From: WHSV01 sp050693975
Lineage (GTDB): Bacteria > Actinomycetota > CADDZG01 > WHSQ01
Direction of reading: 5' to 3'
Length of the DNA stretch: 64,000 bases
Assembly (NCBI GenBank): GCA_050693975.1
Contig: JBOGWV010000177.1
Location: forward strand, 1-64,000
The notes under the pieces were generated by a model that searched no databases, was not told the DNA's origin, and saw nothing but the letters and a program-made list of their open reading frames with translations. The number at the start of each line of letters is the position of its first letter. Within the stretch, counting starts at the first letter, position 1. The position numbers and the translations under genes are program-made. Below are positions 25,281-35,902 of the stretch, piece by piece.

Positions 25281-25382
25281 TCAGCCTCCGGTCAGGCTCC
25301 AGACGCGCATGACGCTCAGGGTGCCGGCGACGGCGATCGCCACCAGCAGCAGCACGATTGCGTAGAGGGTGTTTCTTCTCAT
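25281..25382 (-). CDS. 33-aa single-helix membrane peptide
   Basis: MRRNTLYAIVLLLVAIAVAG and 13 further residues: positively charged start, one transmembrane helix, short tail. Its ATG overlaps the TGA of the zinc-ribbon gene as ATGA, the same coupling used between the sulfite reductase and APS reductase genes, which is the main argument that it is real. It is the last gene of the sulfate-assimilation operon. Function unknown. Confidence 0.55.
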   Translation of the reverse strand: MRRNTLYAIVLLLVAIAVAGTLSVMRVWSLTGG

Positions 25383-25543
25383 GGGTTCGAGGATACGGCG
25401 CCCGGAGCCTCGCCCTCGTCCACTCCCTTGAAGCGCACCTCGAACCGCCGGCCGCACGACTCGCAGTAATAGTCGCGGCCCTCGCCGACCGGCTCGATGG
25501 ACTGTTCGGCGCAATAGGGACAGTAGAAGGGCACCGCTCGCAT
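25379..25543 (-). CDS. Small zinc-ribbon protein of the sulfate assimilation operon
   Basis: A 54-aa protein with two CxxC pairs: FYCPYCAEQ (C8, C11) and YYCESCGRRFEVRF (C27, C30), i.e. a rubredoxin-like zinc ribbon. Similar tiny proteins are often encoded next to cysH in actinobacteria. It starts 22 nt after cysH and ends in an ATGA overlap with a membrane peptide gene. It could chaperone iron-sulfur enzymes or carry electrons, but neither is shown. Confidence 0.7.
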   Translation of the reverse strand: MRAVPFYCPYCAEQSIEPVGEGRDYYCESCGRRFEVRFKGVDEGEAPGAVSSNP

Positions 25544-25565
25544 GCTCAGGCTCGTCGCTCTTTCG

Positions 25566-26342
25566 TTACTGCTCGGCTTCGCTCTCGCGCGAGCGTCCGA
25601 AGCTGTGGATGCCACACTCGGTCTTGTCGAAGCCTTCCCATCGTCCCGAACGGTCGTCGCCATTGCTCGATCCGGTCGGCTTGGTGCAGGGCCAGCAACC
25701 AATCGACGAGTAGCCGAGCTCCAACAGCGGATGAGTGGGGATTTCGAATTCCCTTTGGTAGGCCTCAACGTCGTCGCGCGTCCAGCCCGCAAGTGGGTGA
25801 ATCTTGAGAATCTCATCGCCTGCGGCGAGCATCTGAGCCTCGACGATCGGAGTCGTTGAGCGTAGCGGGGACTGGTCTCGTCGGAGTCCCGAGATCCACC
25901 CCTCGTAGTCCTTGAGGGCGCGCTGGAGCGGCTCGACCTTATTGATGAAGCAGCACTTGTCCGGGTCGCGCCGGAACAGCTCGGGTCCGTGGCGTTGGTT
26001 CTGCTCGTCGACTGTCCCGTGCTCGCCGTGGAGCTCGACGAGGTTGAGGTCCCACATACTGGTCATGCGCTCCTTGAACGCGAGGGTTTCGTCGAAGTGG
26101 AAGCCGGTGTCCAGAAATAGCACCGGAAGGCCCGGCCTGATCGACTGGAGCATATGAAGGATGACGAGACCCGAGGACTGGAAGGAGGTCGCAACCGCAA
26201 GTCGTTCGATGCTCTCGGCTGCCCATCTCAGAATCTCGCGGGGATGAGCGCGCTCGAGTAGCTCGTAGCTGATGTCGGGCGATGCGAAGGCGGAGTGCTC
26301 CCGGTCCGACCATTGAACTGACGCGTTTCTTCCTACTGTCAT
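25566..26342 (-). CDS. cysH: Assimilatory APS reductase
   Basis: Reduces adenylyl sulfate (APS) to sulfite, using thioredoxin. The 258-aa protein has the PP-loop-type fold (TSFQSSGLVILH near residue 53). It carries the four cysteines of the [4Fe-4S] cluster that distinguish APS reductases from PAPS reductases: C130/C131 (DKCCF) and C216/C219 (GCWPC), plus the catalytic C-terminal Cys243 in KTECGIH. The ATG overlaps the stop of the sulfite reductase gene by four bases, so the two are translationally coupled. Confidence 0.93.
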   Translation of the reverse strand: MTVGRNASVQWSDREHSAFASPDISYELLERAHPREILRWAAESIERLAVATSFQSSGLVILHMLQSIRPGLPVLFLDTGFHFDETLAFKERMTSMWDLNLVELHGEHGTVDEQNQRHGPELFRRDPDKCCFINKVEPLQRALKDYEGWISGLRRDQSPLRSTTPIVEAQMLAAGDEILKIHPLAGWTRDDVEAYQREFEIPTHPLLELGYSSIGCWPCTKPTGSSNGDDRSGRWEGFDKTECGIHSFGRSRESEAEQ

Positions 26343-28150
26343 GATGCCCGCGCCTCTGCGATGATCCCGGGCGCAGGCGGTAGCGCAACGAATTGCGGCT
26401 TGGAGCCGAACTCGCTCAGCTCCTTGTCGCTTAACCGGTTCACGAATGAGGCGAAGGTGTCGTTGGGAGCACGCAGCCTGCGATATCGGCGAACGACGGC
26501 TTCGACATAGGGACCGAGTTCATTGCCGAGTACCTTAACGCCCCTGACCTTGCGGCCGAAGGATCGTTCGGTGCCGAGGTGGCCACCGAGATGAACGAGG
26601 AAGGCCTCGACCTTGCGCTTGACGACGATTGGCCGCCCCGACTCGTCGGTCGCATGCGCGCGCTCGGTAACCTGGCAGCCCATCAGCCCGATGTCCGCCG
26701 TCTGATACCGCGCGCATGAATTGGGACAGCCGTTCACGTTGATGCGAACCTCCTCGTCGAACCCGGGCAACCGCTCTTCCAGAAAGCGGTACAGCTCCGC
26801 GGCCCGGCCCTTGGTTTCGACGATGGCGAGCTTGCAGAACTCGATCCCGGTACACGCCATGGTCCCTCGTCGCCAGGCGCTCGCCTCGACGGGGAGGTTC
26901 AGGGTCTCGAGTTCCTCGAGGAGTTCCGCGACTCGCTCTTCGGCCACGTCGAGAATGACCAGTTTCTGCTGAGTGGTGGTACGCACCCGACCGCCCCCGT
27001 ACTTGGTTGCGAGCCTGGCGACCGCCCGCAGCTGGTGTCCATCGATGCGTCCCGCCCGCGGCGCGAAGCCGACGTAGTAGTTGCCGTCGCGCTGGGGCCA
27101 CACGCCGGCGTGCTCGCGGTGTGACGACTTCGACGAGGCCGGTTCGGGGAGGTCGTCCAGGGCGAAGCCGAGCTCCCCTTCGAGCACTGCCCTAAACGTC
27201 TCCGCCCCCCAGTCCTTGACCAGAAACTTCAGGCGCGCTCGGTTGCGAGCCCTCCGGTAGCCGTAGTCGCGAAACACCGCGGTAACGCCGAGCACTACCG
27301 GGATGACCTGTTCGGGCGTGACGAAGGCCCCAAGTCGCTGAGCGAATATCGGGTTCGTCGAGAGGCCCCCGCCGACCCACAGATCGAATCCGCTGCGACC
27401 GTCCGGGTGGACCGCTCCTACTAGGGAGAGGTCGTTTATCTCGGGCTGACCGCATTGATGGGAGCAGCCTGAGATCGAGATCTTGTACTTGCGCGGAAGG
27501 TTCGAGAACTCTTGGTTGCCCGCGAGCTTGGCGTTGACCTCGTTGAGGACCAGGGACGCGTCCACGACCTCGGACGCGTCGACGCCGGCGAGCGGACAGC
27601 CGAGAATGTTGCGCGGGGTGTCGCCGCACGCCTCGGTTGTCGACAGCCCCACCCGCTCGAGCTCGGACCAGATCTCGGGCATCTGTTCGATGCGGATCCA
27701 GTGAAGCTGGATGTTCTGGCGATCGGTAACGTCGGCCACGTCTCGTCCGAAGCGCTCGGACAACCTCCCGATCACGTCGGTCTGCTCGGCGGTGAGCTGG
27801 CCTCCCGGGATGCGGATGCGCAGCATGAAGTAGCCGTCCGCCTCTGGTCGCTGGGTGTAGAGCCCATGCCAGCGGAAACGATTGCGAAGGTCGCTGGGCC
27901 AGATCGAGCCGAACCCGTCCTTGGAGTAGACGTGTTCGATGCGAGTCCGAACGTTCAGCCCGTCGTCCTCACGTTTGGCCACCTCGGCGGGGTTGAGGGG
28001 CTCGCGGTAGCCGAAGGCCCACTGGCCCTCGGAGCGAGCCGCTCGGGGCGGGCTCGGCCGAACCGCAGACTCAGATAGGGGCGGGCTCGGCCGAACCGCA
28101 GACTCAGATAGGGGCGGGGTGGCGGCCTCACATCCGCAGGTTTCACACAC
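26339..28150 (-). CDS. Siroheme-dependent sulfite/nitrite reductase
   Basis: A 603-aa ferredoxin-type reductase of the SirA/NirA family, with two homologous halves and the siroheme/[4Fe-4S] ligands ACTGIEFC (about residue 430) and NGCPNSC (about 470). The operon with APS reductase argues for six-electron reduction of sulfite to sulfide rather than nitrite reduction. The N-terminus is odd: a Cys-rich start (MCETCGCEAA) followed by two copies of an 11-residue repeat (PLSESAVRPSP) encoded by a dispersed DNA repeat. GTG start with GAGGA 8 nt upstream. Confidence 0.9.
   Translation of the reverse strand: MCETCGCEAATPPLSESAVRPSPPLSESAVRPSPPRAARSEGQWAFGYREPLNPAEVAKREDDGLNVRTRIEHVYSKDGFGSIWPSDLRNRFRWHGLYTQRPEADGYFMLRIRIPGGQLTAEQTDVIGRLSERFGRDVADVTDRQNIQLHWIRIEQMPEIWSELERVGLSTTEACGDTPRNILGCPLAGVDASEVVDASLVLNEVNAKLAGNQEFSNLPRKYKISISGCSHQCGQPEINDLSLVGAVHPDGRSGFDLWVGGGLSTNPIFAQRLGAFVTPEQVIPVVLGVTAVFRDYGYRRARNRARLKFLVKDWGAETFRAVLEGELGFALDDLPEPASSKSSHREHAGVWPQRDGNYYVGFAPRAGRIDGHQLRAVARLATKYGGGRVRTTTQQKLVILDVAEERVAELLEELETLNLPVEASAWRRGTMACTGIEFCKLAIVETKGRAAELYRFLEERLPGFDEEVRINVNGCPNSCARYQTADIGLMGCQVTERAHATDESGRPIVVKRKVEAFLVHLGGHLGTERSFGRKVRGVKVLGNELGPYVEAVVRRYRRLRAPNDTFASFVNRLSDKELSEFGSKPQFVALPPAPGIIAEARAS
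28045..28110. repeat. Two tandem 33-bp repeat units in sulfite reductase gene
   Basis: Two identical 33-bp copies (28045-28077 and 28078-28110), plus the first bases of a third. The core GGCGGGCTCGGCCGAACCGC is an imperfect palindrome around TCGGCCGA. The same core, with the same 33-bp period, is present in hemA at 36437-36502 and once, inverted, at 48750-48779. The coding frame is kept. Confidence 0.85.
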
Positions 28151-28215
28151 TGAAGCAGTCCTCGTCTCGTCGGTCTCTCTCGGGAGGGCGACGTTGCCCG
28201 CAGAATCAGTTTTCT

Positions 28216-28229
28216 ACTGTGCAAACAGT
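28216..28229 (-). promoter_or_regulatory. Inverted repeat upstream of sulfate assimilation operon
   Basis: ACTGT-GCAA-ACAGT, a perfect 5-bp-arm inverted repeat 66 nt upstream of the sulfite reductase start, in an AT-richer stretch. Operator-like placement; the regulator is unknown. Confidence 0.3.
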
Positions 28230-28269
28230 GTGAAGTCAAACAGGCAGGCGAGAGGCGTTTTTAGAGGGC

Positions 28270-28647
28270 TCAGGCGCGGTGGATCGCGCGGGTCAGCTCC
28301 GAGATGCGGCGCTCGAGCTGATTGAGTCCCTCGACCTTGCCGACGCACGCGGCCACTCCGGCCTCGGCGGCGCGCAGCTCGAGTTCGTGGTCGAGGTATG
28401 CGGTGTAAAGGATTATGGATTGATCGGGTCGGCGGGCCCTGATGCGTCTCGAGGCCTCGAGTCCGTCGATTCCGGGCATTTGGTAATCGATGATTATCAC
28501 GTCGGGGTCGCGCTGGTCGGCCACGAGAATCGCCTCGGCTCCCGAACCTCCCTGGCCGACGACCGTGAAACCGTCGATCTCGAGCATCTCGACCAACATG
28601 GCGCGCACATGAGGCGTGTCGTCGATGACTACTACCTTCGCTGACAC
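28270..28647 (-). CDS. Stand-alone response regulator receiver
   Basis: A 125-aa CheY-like receiver with no output domain: acidic pocket VVVIDDTPH (D9, D10), phospho-acceptor Asp in VIIIDYQMPG (about D54), Thr in LYTAY and the conserved Lys in CVGKVEG. It is expected to pass phosphorylation to or from a partner protein. No histidine kinase is encoded nearby. GTG start with GAGGAGG upstream. Confidence 0.88.
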   Translation of the reverse strand: MSAKVVVIDDTPHVRAMLVEMLEIDGFTVVGQGGSGAEAILVADQRDPDVIIIDYQMPGIDGLEASRRIRARRPDQSIILYTAYLDHELELRAAEAGVAACVGKVEGLNQLERRISELTRAIHRA

Positions 28648-28676
28648 TCCGACCTCCTCACTAATGCAGAGGAGCG

Positions 28677-29525
28677 CTAGGTTCGGGGAAGCCCCTTCGA
28701 TATCCGACGGCGACCCTTCAAGCGTTCTTCCACGTACACGCGATTCCGAGCCAGCATCTCGATGAGCTCTTGCGGCCGCTGCACGTAACGGCTCACCGAG
28801 AGTTCGAGGGAGATGGTTCCCGCGTATTTGCTTCGACGCAGCTCAGCTATGAACCTTCCCAGGGGAAGGATTCCACGGCCAAGCTCGAGATGCCCGTCTT
28901 TGCCGTCGCCGGCATTATCGCTGAGGTGAACGTGAACCAGTCGGGGGACAAGAGTCTCGAGGGAGACCAGGATGTCCTTGCGAGCGACGGTCAGGTGGCT
29001 GGTATCGAGCGCGACGTGGGGGGCGGCCTCGACGAGCTCGGCCGGATCGAGCCACCTGTAGCCGCGCAGCTTTCGACCCGCGACCCACTTCGGGTACATG
29101 GTTTCGACGGCCACCGCCACAGCCGTCTCCTCGAAGGAGGCCAGCGCGCGCTCTCCGATCCAGCCCGCGTAGGCCCGCTCCCATAGGAAGGGGGGGTGGA
29201 CTACCAGCGTGTCGGCGCCCACCGCCTCGCACATCTCGATGCCTCGTTCGATCTTGCCGATGGGATCCATCCCCCACACGCTCTTGGTGATTACGAGGAA
29301 CGGTCCGTGGATCGAGGCGATCCTGAGGCCGCGCTCCTGGGCGAGCTTCAGGGGAAGCTCCGGCTCGTGGGTCTTGGTGTCGCGCGTCACCATTAGTTCG
29401 ATCTCGGTGAAACCGGCCTCTGCGATCGCGTCCATGGCGCGCTCGAGCTCGAACGCCCAGAAGGGGCCCGTGGAGCACTGTACGGGGGGGAGGTTGCTGG
29501 CGGCCATGGGGCTCGATGTTCCCAC
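28677..29525 (-). CDS. Xylose isomerase-like TIM-barrel protein
   Basis: A 282-aa sugar phosphate isomerase/epimerase or AP-endonuclease IV-like TIM barrel. Metal-binding type segments are visible: EIELMVTRD near residue 41, SIHGPFLV near 73, VAVETMYPKW near 139, ALDTSHLT near 175, LVHVHLSDN near 200 and ISLELSVSRY near 245. Members isomerise inositols, keto-sugars or related polyols. The start could be GTG 29525 or ATG 29507; neither has a clear ribosome site. Confidence 0.82.
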   Translation of the reverse strand: MGTSSPMAASNLPPVQCSTGPFWAFELERAMDAIAEAGFTEIELMVTRDTKTHEPELPLKLAQERGLRIASIHGPFLVITKSVWGMDPIGKIERGIEMCEAVGADTLVVHPPFLWERAYAGWIGERALASFEETAVAVAVETMYPKWVAGRKLRGYRWLDPAELVEAAPHVALDTSHLTVARKDILVSLETLVPRLVHVHLSDNAGDGKDGHLELGRGILPLGRFIAELRRSKYAGTISLELSVSRYVQRPQELIEMLARNRVYVEERLKGRRRISKGLPRT

Positions 29526-29541
29526 GCCCGAGCCCGATGCA

Positions 29542-29577
29542 GAAGCGCCCCCGGAACCTAAGAACCGGGGGCGCTTC
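29542..29577. terminator. 13-bp perfect hairpin
   Basis: GAAGCGCCCCCGG - 10 nt loop - CCGGGGGCGCTTC, followed on the plus strand by GCCTTT. It lies between the P-type ATPase gene (ending at 29667) and the TIM-barrel gene (starting at 29525) on the minus strand and most likely ends ATPase transcription. Confidence 0.6.
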
Positions 29578-29666
29578 GCCTTTCGGAGTCCTTAAAGAGG
29601 TGGACCGGCTTGGGGCGGGCTGGGAGGCTCTAAAAAGCAGAGCGACGCCCTACGCCGGGTGCCGCC

Positions 29667-32126
<2,460 letters not shown>

Positions 32127-32167
32127 ATGACAACCCGAGGCGGGGGCCGCCGCAAGGGAGTTGCCCC

Positions 32168-32878
32168 TTATCGACGCCTGCCTCGACGCCATGCCCGGTC
32201 CCGGCCTTCGCAGCGGATGCGCTCGAGTGCGTCGGGACGCAGGATGCGTAACTGCCGCCCCCGATAGTCCACCACTCCCGCCTCCTTGAATGACTTGAGC
32301 GCCCGGTTTGCGCTTTCGCGACACATTCCGGCGAGGCGACCGAGGTCGGCTTGCGCGAGCGGGACGTCCAATTCGACGGCTCCGTCGCGAACCCGGCCGA
32401 TGAGGTCGGCGAGATCGAGGAGCCTGCCCGCCAACCTGGCGGGGACCTCGCTGCTGGTTCGTTCGAGGGCGGTGTCCGTGATCCACCGCGCCCGCTGGGC
32501 CAGGGCCCGGGCTAGCTCGAGGCACGCCGCGGGGTTGGTCTCGAGGACCGCAACAAACAGGTCGGAGTCGAAGCCGAAGGCCGTGGTTCTCATCGCGGCG
32601 ACGGCATCGAGTGGCTGCGGGTTGCCGTCGAGTGCGGCCACATCTCCGATGATGTCGCCGGGCAACCCCAGGCACAGGATGGTCTCGCGGCCCTCGGTGT
32701 CGTGCGCGGTCATCTTGACCACGCCTGAGCAGACGAGATGAGCCCTGCGACCGTGGTCTCCTGCGAGATACAGGCGCTCCCCGGCCACCAGGCGCCGGAG
32801 CACCGCGCGATCCATCAGGCGGGCGCGATCCCGGGGACGCAGCGAGTCGAGGATCGGGGATGCGAGCGGTTGAGACAC
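32168..32878 (-). CDS. Crp/Fnr-family regulator
   Basis: A 236-aa regulator with an N-terminal cyclic-nucleotide-binding-type beta barrel (PGDIIGDVAAL near residue 75), a long dimer helix and a C-terminal winged helix (DLGRLAGMCRESANRALKSF near 185). No N-terminal Cys cluster of Fnr is present, so it is not an oxygen-sensing Fe-S protein. The GTG at 32878 is preferred because GGAGG lies 5 nt upstream; an ATG at 32890 overlaps that site. It lies directly upstream of the ATPase gene and may control it. Confidence 0.88.
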   Translation of the reverse strand: MSQPLASPILDSLRPRDRARLMDRAVLRRLVAGERLYLAGDHGRRAHLVCSGVVKMTAHDTEGRETILCLGLPGDIIGDVAALDGNPQPLDAVAAMRTTAFGFDSDLFVAVLETNPAACLELARALAQRARWITDTALERTSSEVPARLAGRLLDLADLIGRVRDGAVELDVPLAQADLGRLAGMCRESANRALKSFKEAGVVDYRGRQLRILRPDALERIRCEGRDRAWRRGRRR

Positions 32879-33038
32879 GAGCACCTCCATGCGTAGGGCC
32901 CGGCGGACTCAGGAGCCCGCCATGGATCGGATGCAGAGGCGCGGAAAGGGGCAGGCCGAAAACGCCTGCCCCTCCTCGAGGTCAGATTAGGCGATTCATG
33001 GGAATTGTCCAGACCCAAATCCGAGGGGCGCGTCTGCG

Positions 33039-33057
33039 CACTGCATACAGTGTTCGG
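33039..33057 (+). promoter_or_regulatory. Operator and promoter of the GntR gene
   Basis: Perfect inverted repeat CACTG-CATA-CAGTG (33039-33052), of the size used by GntR/FCD repressors. It contains the -10 hexamer TACAGT (33046-33051), 6 nt before a GTG start. Autorepression is the likely function. Confidence 0.5.
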
Positions 33058-33717
33058 GTGGCCATGGAGCTCATAACGCGTGGTTCGCTGCGCGACGAGA
33101 TAGTCGACCGCCTGCGATCTCTGGTGGTCACGGGCGAGCTGGGCCCTGGGGCCCGCATCAACGAATCGATCCTTTCGGGCGAGCTCGGGGTCAGCCGTAC
33201 CCCCCTGCGCGAGGCGTTGTTGTTACTGGTGGGCGAGGGGCTCGTGGCGTGCGAACCGGCGCGCGGCTTCGTGGCCTCCCCACTGACCGTCGCTCAGGCA
33301 CGAGAGGTCTTTCCCATCCTCGCCGCGCTCGAGGTTCTGGCGCTGCGGAGCGGCGGTGGCGTCGCGCTGCACAAGCTCGACCGCCTTCGTGGTCTCCACG
33401 CCGAATACCAGGTGGCACCGAATTCGACCGAGGCCCGTTGGGTCGACGAGCGATGGCACGCGCTACTCACTTCGGGCAGCACCAACGGCACTCTGCAGGA
33501 GCAGCTGAGTCGCTGGCGCTTCGTCGAACGCCGCTACTTCCTGGCGACGTCCGACCTCGCCGGGAGCTGGCCCCATCCCTCGCTTGTGTTCCAGCACGAG
33601 GCCGTGATGGAGGCGGTCGACCAAGGCGACCTGGACGAAGCCTGCGCGGCACTGGAGCGTCATTGGATCTCCGCGACGCGCCCCCTGCTGAGCGCTCTAG
33701 CCCGCTCCATCGCCTGA
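33058..33717 (+). CDS. GntR-family regulator (FCD-like)
   Basis: A 219-aa repressor-type protein. N-terminal winged helix: LRDEIVDRLRSLVVTGELGPGARINES and LGVSRTPLREALLLLVGEGLV (residues about 10-65), followed by an all-helical effector domain of the FCD type with LRGLHAEY, ERRYFL and a C-terminal FQHEAVMEAV. Start GTG 33058 (leaderless) or ATG 33064. The frame open from 32860 is non-conserved. Effector unknown. Confidence 0.86.
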   Translation: MAMELITRGSLRDEIVDRLRSLVVTGELGPGARINESILSGELGVSRTPLREALLLLVGEGLVACEPARGFVASPLTVAQAREVFPILAALEVLALRSGGGVALHKLDRLRGLHAEYQVAPNSTEARWVDERWHALLTSGSTNGTLQEQLSRWRFVERRYFLATSDLAGSWPHPSLVFQHEAVMEAVDQGDLDEACAALERHWISATRPLLSALARSIA

Positions 33718-33772
33718 TCGCAGGGCGGCCAGTCGGGGAATCCTTGCGGTTCAGCCACGCGAAGATTGATCC

Positions 33773-34336
33773 ATGAACGCCGCTGTGCCCCCCACCCCTA
33801 CGCGCACCAAACGCAACTGGGCGCGGGCCGGACTGATCGTCGGCCCGGCCGTCGCGGTCATCGCGCTTCTCGTATGGGCGACCTTCACCAAGGGCTCCGC
33901 CCCTCAGCCCGGTGACACCGCCCCCCCGTTCACCGCCGAACGGCTGGATGGGTCGGGTTCGCTCGCGCTCGGGGATTTCGAGGGAAGGCCGGTGCTGATC
34001 AACTTCTGGGCATCGTGGTGCGTGCCCTGCGAGGAAGAGGCGGCCGTGTTCGACACCATGGCCGAGCAGTTCGAAGGGGAGGTCGCGTTTCTCGGAGTCA
34101 ACATCAAAGATGCTCCGAGCGACGCCCGGGCGTTCGAGCAACGCTTCGACGTCGGCTATCCGAGCGTGCGCGACGAGGGCCGCACCATCGAAGACGACTA
34201 CGGACTGACCGGGCAACCGGAGACATTCTTGATCTCGGCCGACGGCACCATCGTCGAGCACATTCCGGGGGCCGTCACCGATGCGGCCTATCTCCAGGGC
34301 CTGCTCGACGATCTCGTGGCCGGAGCGGGCTCTTGA
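33773..34336 (+). CDS. TlpA/ResA-type membrane thioredoxin
   Basis: A 187-aa thiol-disulfide protein. A signal anchor (about 20-40) is followed by a thioredoxin fold with active site WASWCVPC (about residues 78-85) and the cis-Pro region GQPETFLI. It likely reduces apocytochrome c cysteines outside the membrane. The ccdA gene follows after 3 nt, giving the electron donor; the ccm genes and c-type cytochromes in this window are the probable clients. Equivalent to the Rv0526 position. Confidence 0.9.
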   Translation: MNAAVPPTPTRTKRNWARAGLIVGPAVAVIALLVWATFTKGSAPQPGDTAPPFTAERLDGSGSLALGDFEGRPVLINFWASWCVPCEEEAAVFDTMAEQFEGEVAFLGVNIKDAPSDARAFEQRFDVGYPSVRDEGRTIEDDYGLTGQPETFLISADGTIVEHIPGAVTDAAYLQGLLDDLVAGAGS

Positions 34337-34339
34337 CCC

Positions 34340-35077
34340 ATGGCTGACCCGACGATCGGCATCGCGTTCGCCGCAGGCCTGGTCTCCTTCCTGTCTCCGT
34401 GCGTGCTGCCGCTGGTCCCCGGCTACATCTCGTATATGTCGGGGGTAGGCGCCCAGGAGACCGGCGGACGTGAGTCGTTTCGCGCGGGGGGCGCCGCGCT
34501 GTCGTTCGTGGGGGGATTCACCGCGGTGTTCGTCGCGCTGGGCGCGACCGCGACCCTGCTCGGATCATTTCTACGTGACTACCGGCTCGAGCTCGCGCGT
34601 GCCGGTGGCGTGCTGATCATCATCCTGGGCCTGGTGTTCATGGGCGTGCTGAAGATCCCCTTCCTCTACCGCGAAAAGCGATTCCATCCCACTCCGGGGG
34701 CCGGGCTTGCCGGCTCGGCGCTGCTTGGCGCGGCGTTCGCGTTCGGCTGGAGTCCCTGCATCGGGGCCACCATGGGAGCGGTGCTGGCGATGGCCGCAGG
34801 CCGCGGGACCACAGGAGGCGTCGGCGAGGGTGCGTTCCTGCTGTTCGTCTACTCGCTCGGACTCGGAGTGCCCTTCCTGCTAGCCGGGATCGGGGTGTCG
34901 AGGCTCACCGGGGCGGTGAGGTGGCTCCGCGTTCACACGCGCACCATCAACCTGGTTAGCGGGGCCCTACTGGTAATCGTCGGCCTGCTGTTCGTGACCG
35001 ACCAGCTGTTTCAGCTGTCGATCTGGATGCAGAAGGCGTTCACCGCAGCCAACCTCGACTTCTGGAGCGCGTTCTGA
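34340..35077 (+). CDS. ccdA: CcdA thiol-disulfide transporter
   Basis: A 245-aa membrane protein with six transmembrane helices that moves reducing equivalents from cytoplasmic thioredoxin to extracytoplasmic TlpA/ResA. The redox cysteines are visible in SFLSPCVLPLVPGY (about residue 20) and WSPCIGATMG (about 140), both with the conserved Pro. It is co-transcribed with the TlpA gene. In mycobacteria ResB/CcsA genes follow; here rex follows instead and System I is encoded elsewhere. Confidence 0.94.
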   Translation: MADPTIGIAFAAGLVSFLSPCVLPLVPGYISYMSGVGAQETGGRESFRAGGAALSFVGGFTAVFVALGATATLLGSFLRDYRLELARAGGVLIIILGLVFMGVLKIPFLYREKRFHPTPGAGLAGSALLGAAFAFGWSPCIGATMGAVLAMAAGRGTTGGVGEGAFLLFVYSLGLGVPFLLAGIGVSRLTGAVRWLRVHTRTINLVSGALLVIVGLLFVTDQLFQLSIWMQKAFTAANLDFWSAF

Positions 35078-35162
35078 CCGGACTCGCAGCACAAATTCAC
35101 ATCTGGTTCCTTGGCTCTGGTGTGCATCAGCCAAAAGAGCAGGTCAGGGCGGCTTTTATGGT

Positions 35163-35191
35163 TTGTGATTGCCGTCACAAGCCCGTAGGAT
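35163..35191 (+). promoter_or_regulatory. Rex operator overlapping rex promoter
   Basis: TTGTGA-TTGCCG-TCACAA (35163-35180) fits the Rex operator consensus (TTGTGA, 6 nt, TCACAA). Its left half is the -35 of a promoter whose -10 TAGGAT (35186-35191) is 17 nt away and ends 9 nt before the rex ATG. NADH-sensitive autorepression of rex and the heme operon follows from this geometry. Confidence 0.85.
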
Positions 35192-35200
35192 ACTTCTCCT

Positions 35201-35893
35201 ATGCGTAATCGACCAATACCCGAGGCCACCGTCGCCAGGCTCCCCATGTACCTCCGCTCGCTGCTGGACCTGGCCGAGAGCCGCGGCGTCATGACGGTCA
35301 GCTCCGAGGAGCTGGCGCGGCTCGCCGGCGTCAACGCAGCCAAGGTTCGCAAGGACCTGAGCTACCTGGGCTCGTATGGGACCCGGGGCGTCGGCTACGA
35401 CGTCGAGTACCTCCTCTACCAGATCACTCGCGAGCTCGGCCTCACCCAGGACTGGCCTACCGCCATGATCGGCATCGGTAACCTCGGGCGTGCGCTTGCC
35501 TCCTACAAGGGTTTCGCCGAGCGCGGTTTCCGCATCACCGCGCTGTTCGACTCCGACGACGACGTCGTGGGGGCCGAGGTCGGGGGCATAACGGTGCGGC
35601 ACATCGACGAGCTCAAGGAGACCGTCGCCGAGGAGGGGTTGTGCATCGGCATCATCTCGACCCCTCCGATCGCCGCACAAGAGGTGGCCGAGAAACTCGT
35701 CGACGCCGGGATCAAGTCGATCCTCAACTTCGCCCCCTGTCACGTGAACGTCCCGCCCGACGTCAACGTGCGCAAGGTCGATCTGTCGGTCGAGCTTCAG
35801 ATCCTGAGCTTCTACCAGCAGCGCACCAAGGCGATCGAGACCGCACGTGAGGCCAACCGGCGCCTCGAGAACCAAGACCCGACTCGGAGGTAG
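35201..35893 (+). CDS. rex: Redox-sensing repressor Rex
   Basis: A 230-aa NADH/NAD+ sensing repressor: N-terminal winged helix (AGVNAAKVRKDLSYLGSYGTRGVGY, split at about residues 45-70), Rossmann domain with GIGNLGRAL (about 92-100) and the domain-swapped C-terminal helix. Rex releases DNA when NADH rises and typically controls respiratory genes. The adjacent hemA-hemC-hemD order is that of Streptomyces rex-hemACD. No Shine-Dalgarno precedes the ATG. Confidence 0.96.
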   Translation: MRNRPIPEATVARLPMYLRSLLDLAESRGVMTVSSEELARLAGVNAAKVRKDLSYLGSYGTRGVGYDVEYLLYQITRELGLTQDWPTAMIGIGNLGRALASYKGFAERGFRITALFDSDDDVVGAEVGGITVRHIDELKETVAEEGLCIGIISTPPIAAQEVAEKLVDAGIKSILNFAPCHVNVPPDVNVRKVDLSVELQILSFYQQRTKAIETAREANRRLENQDPTRR

Positions 35894-35902
35894 GTTCGAC
35901 CC

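Noticed and set aside
26339..28150. Assignment as nitrite reductase (NirA)
   Set aside because: The operon contains APS reductase and no nitrate genes, so sulfite reduction is the better reading, although sequence alone cannot exclude nitrite.
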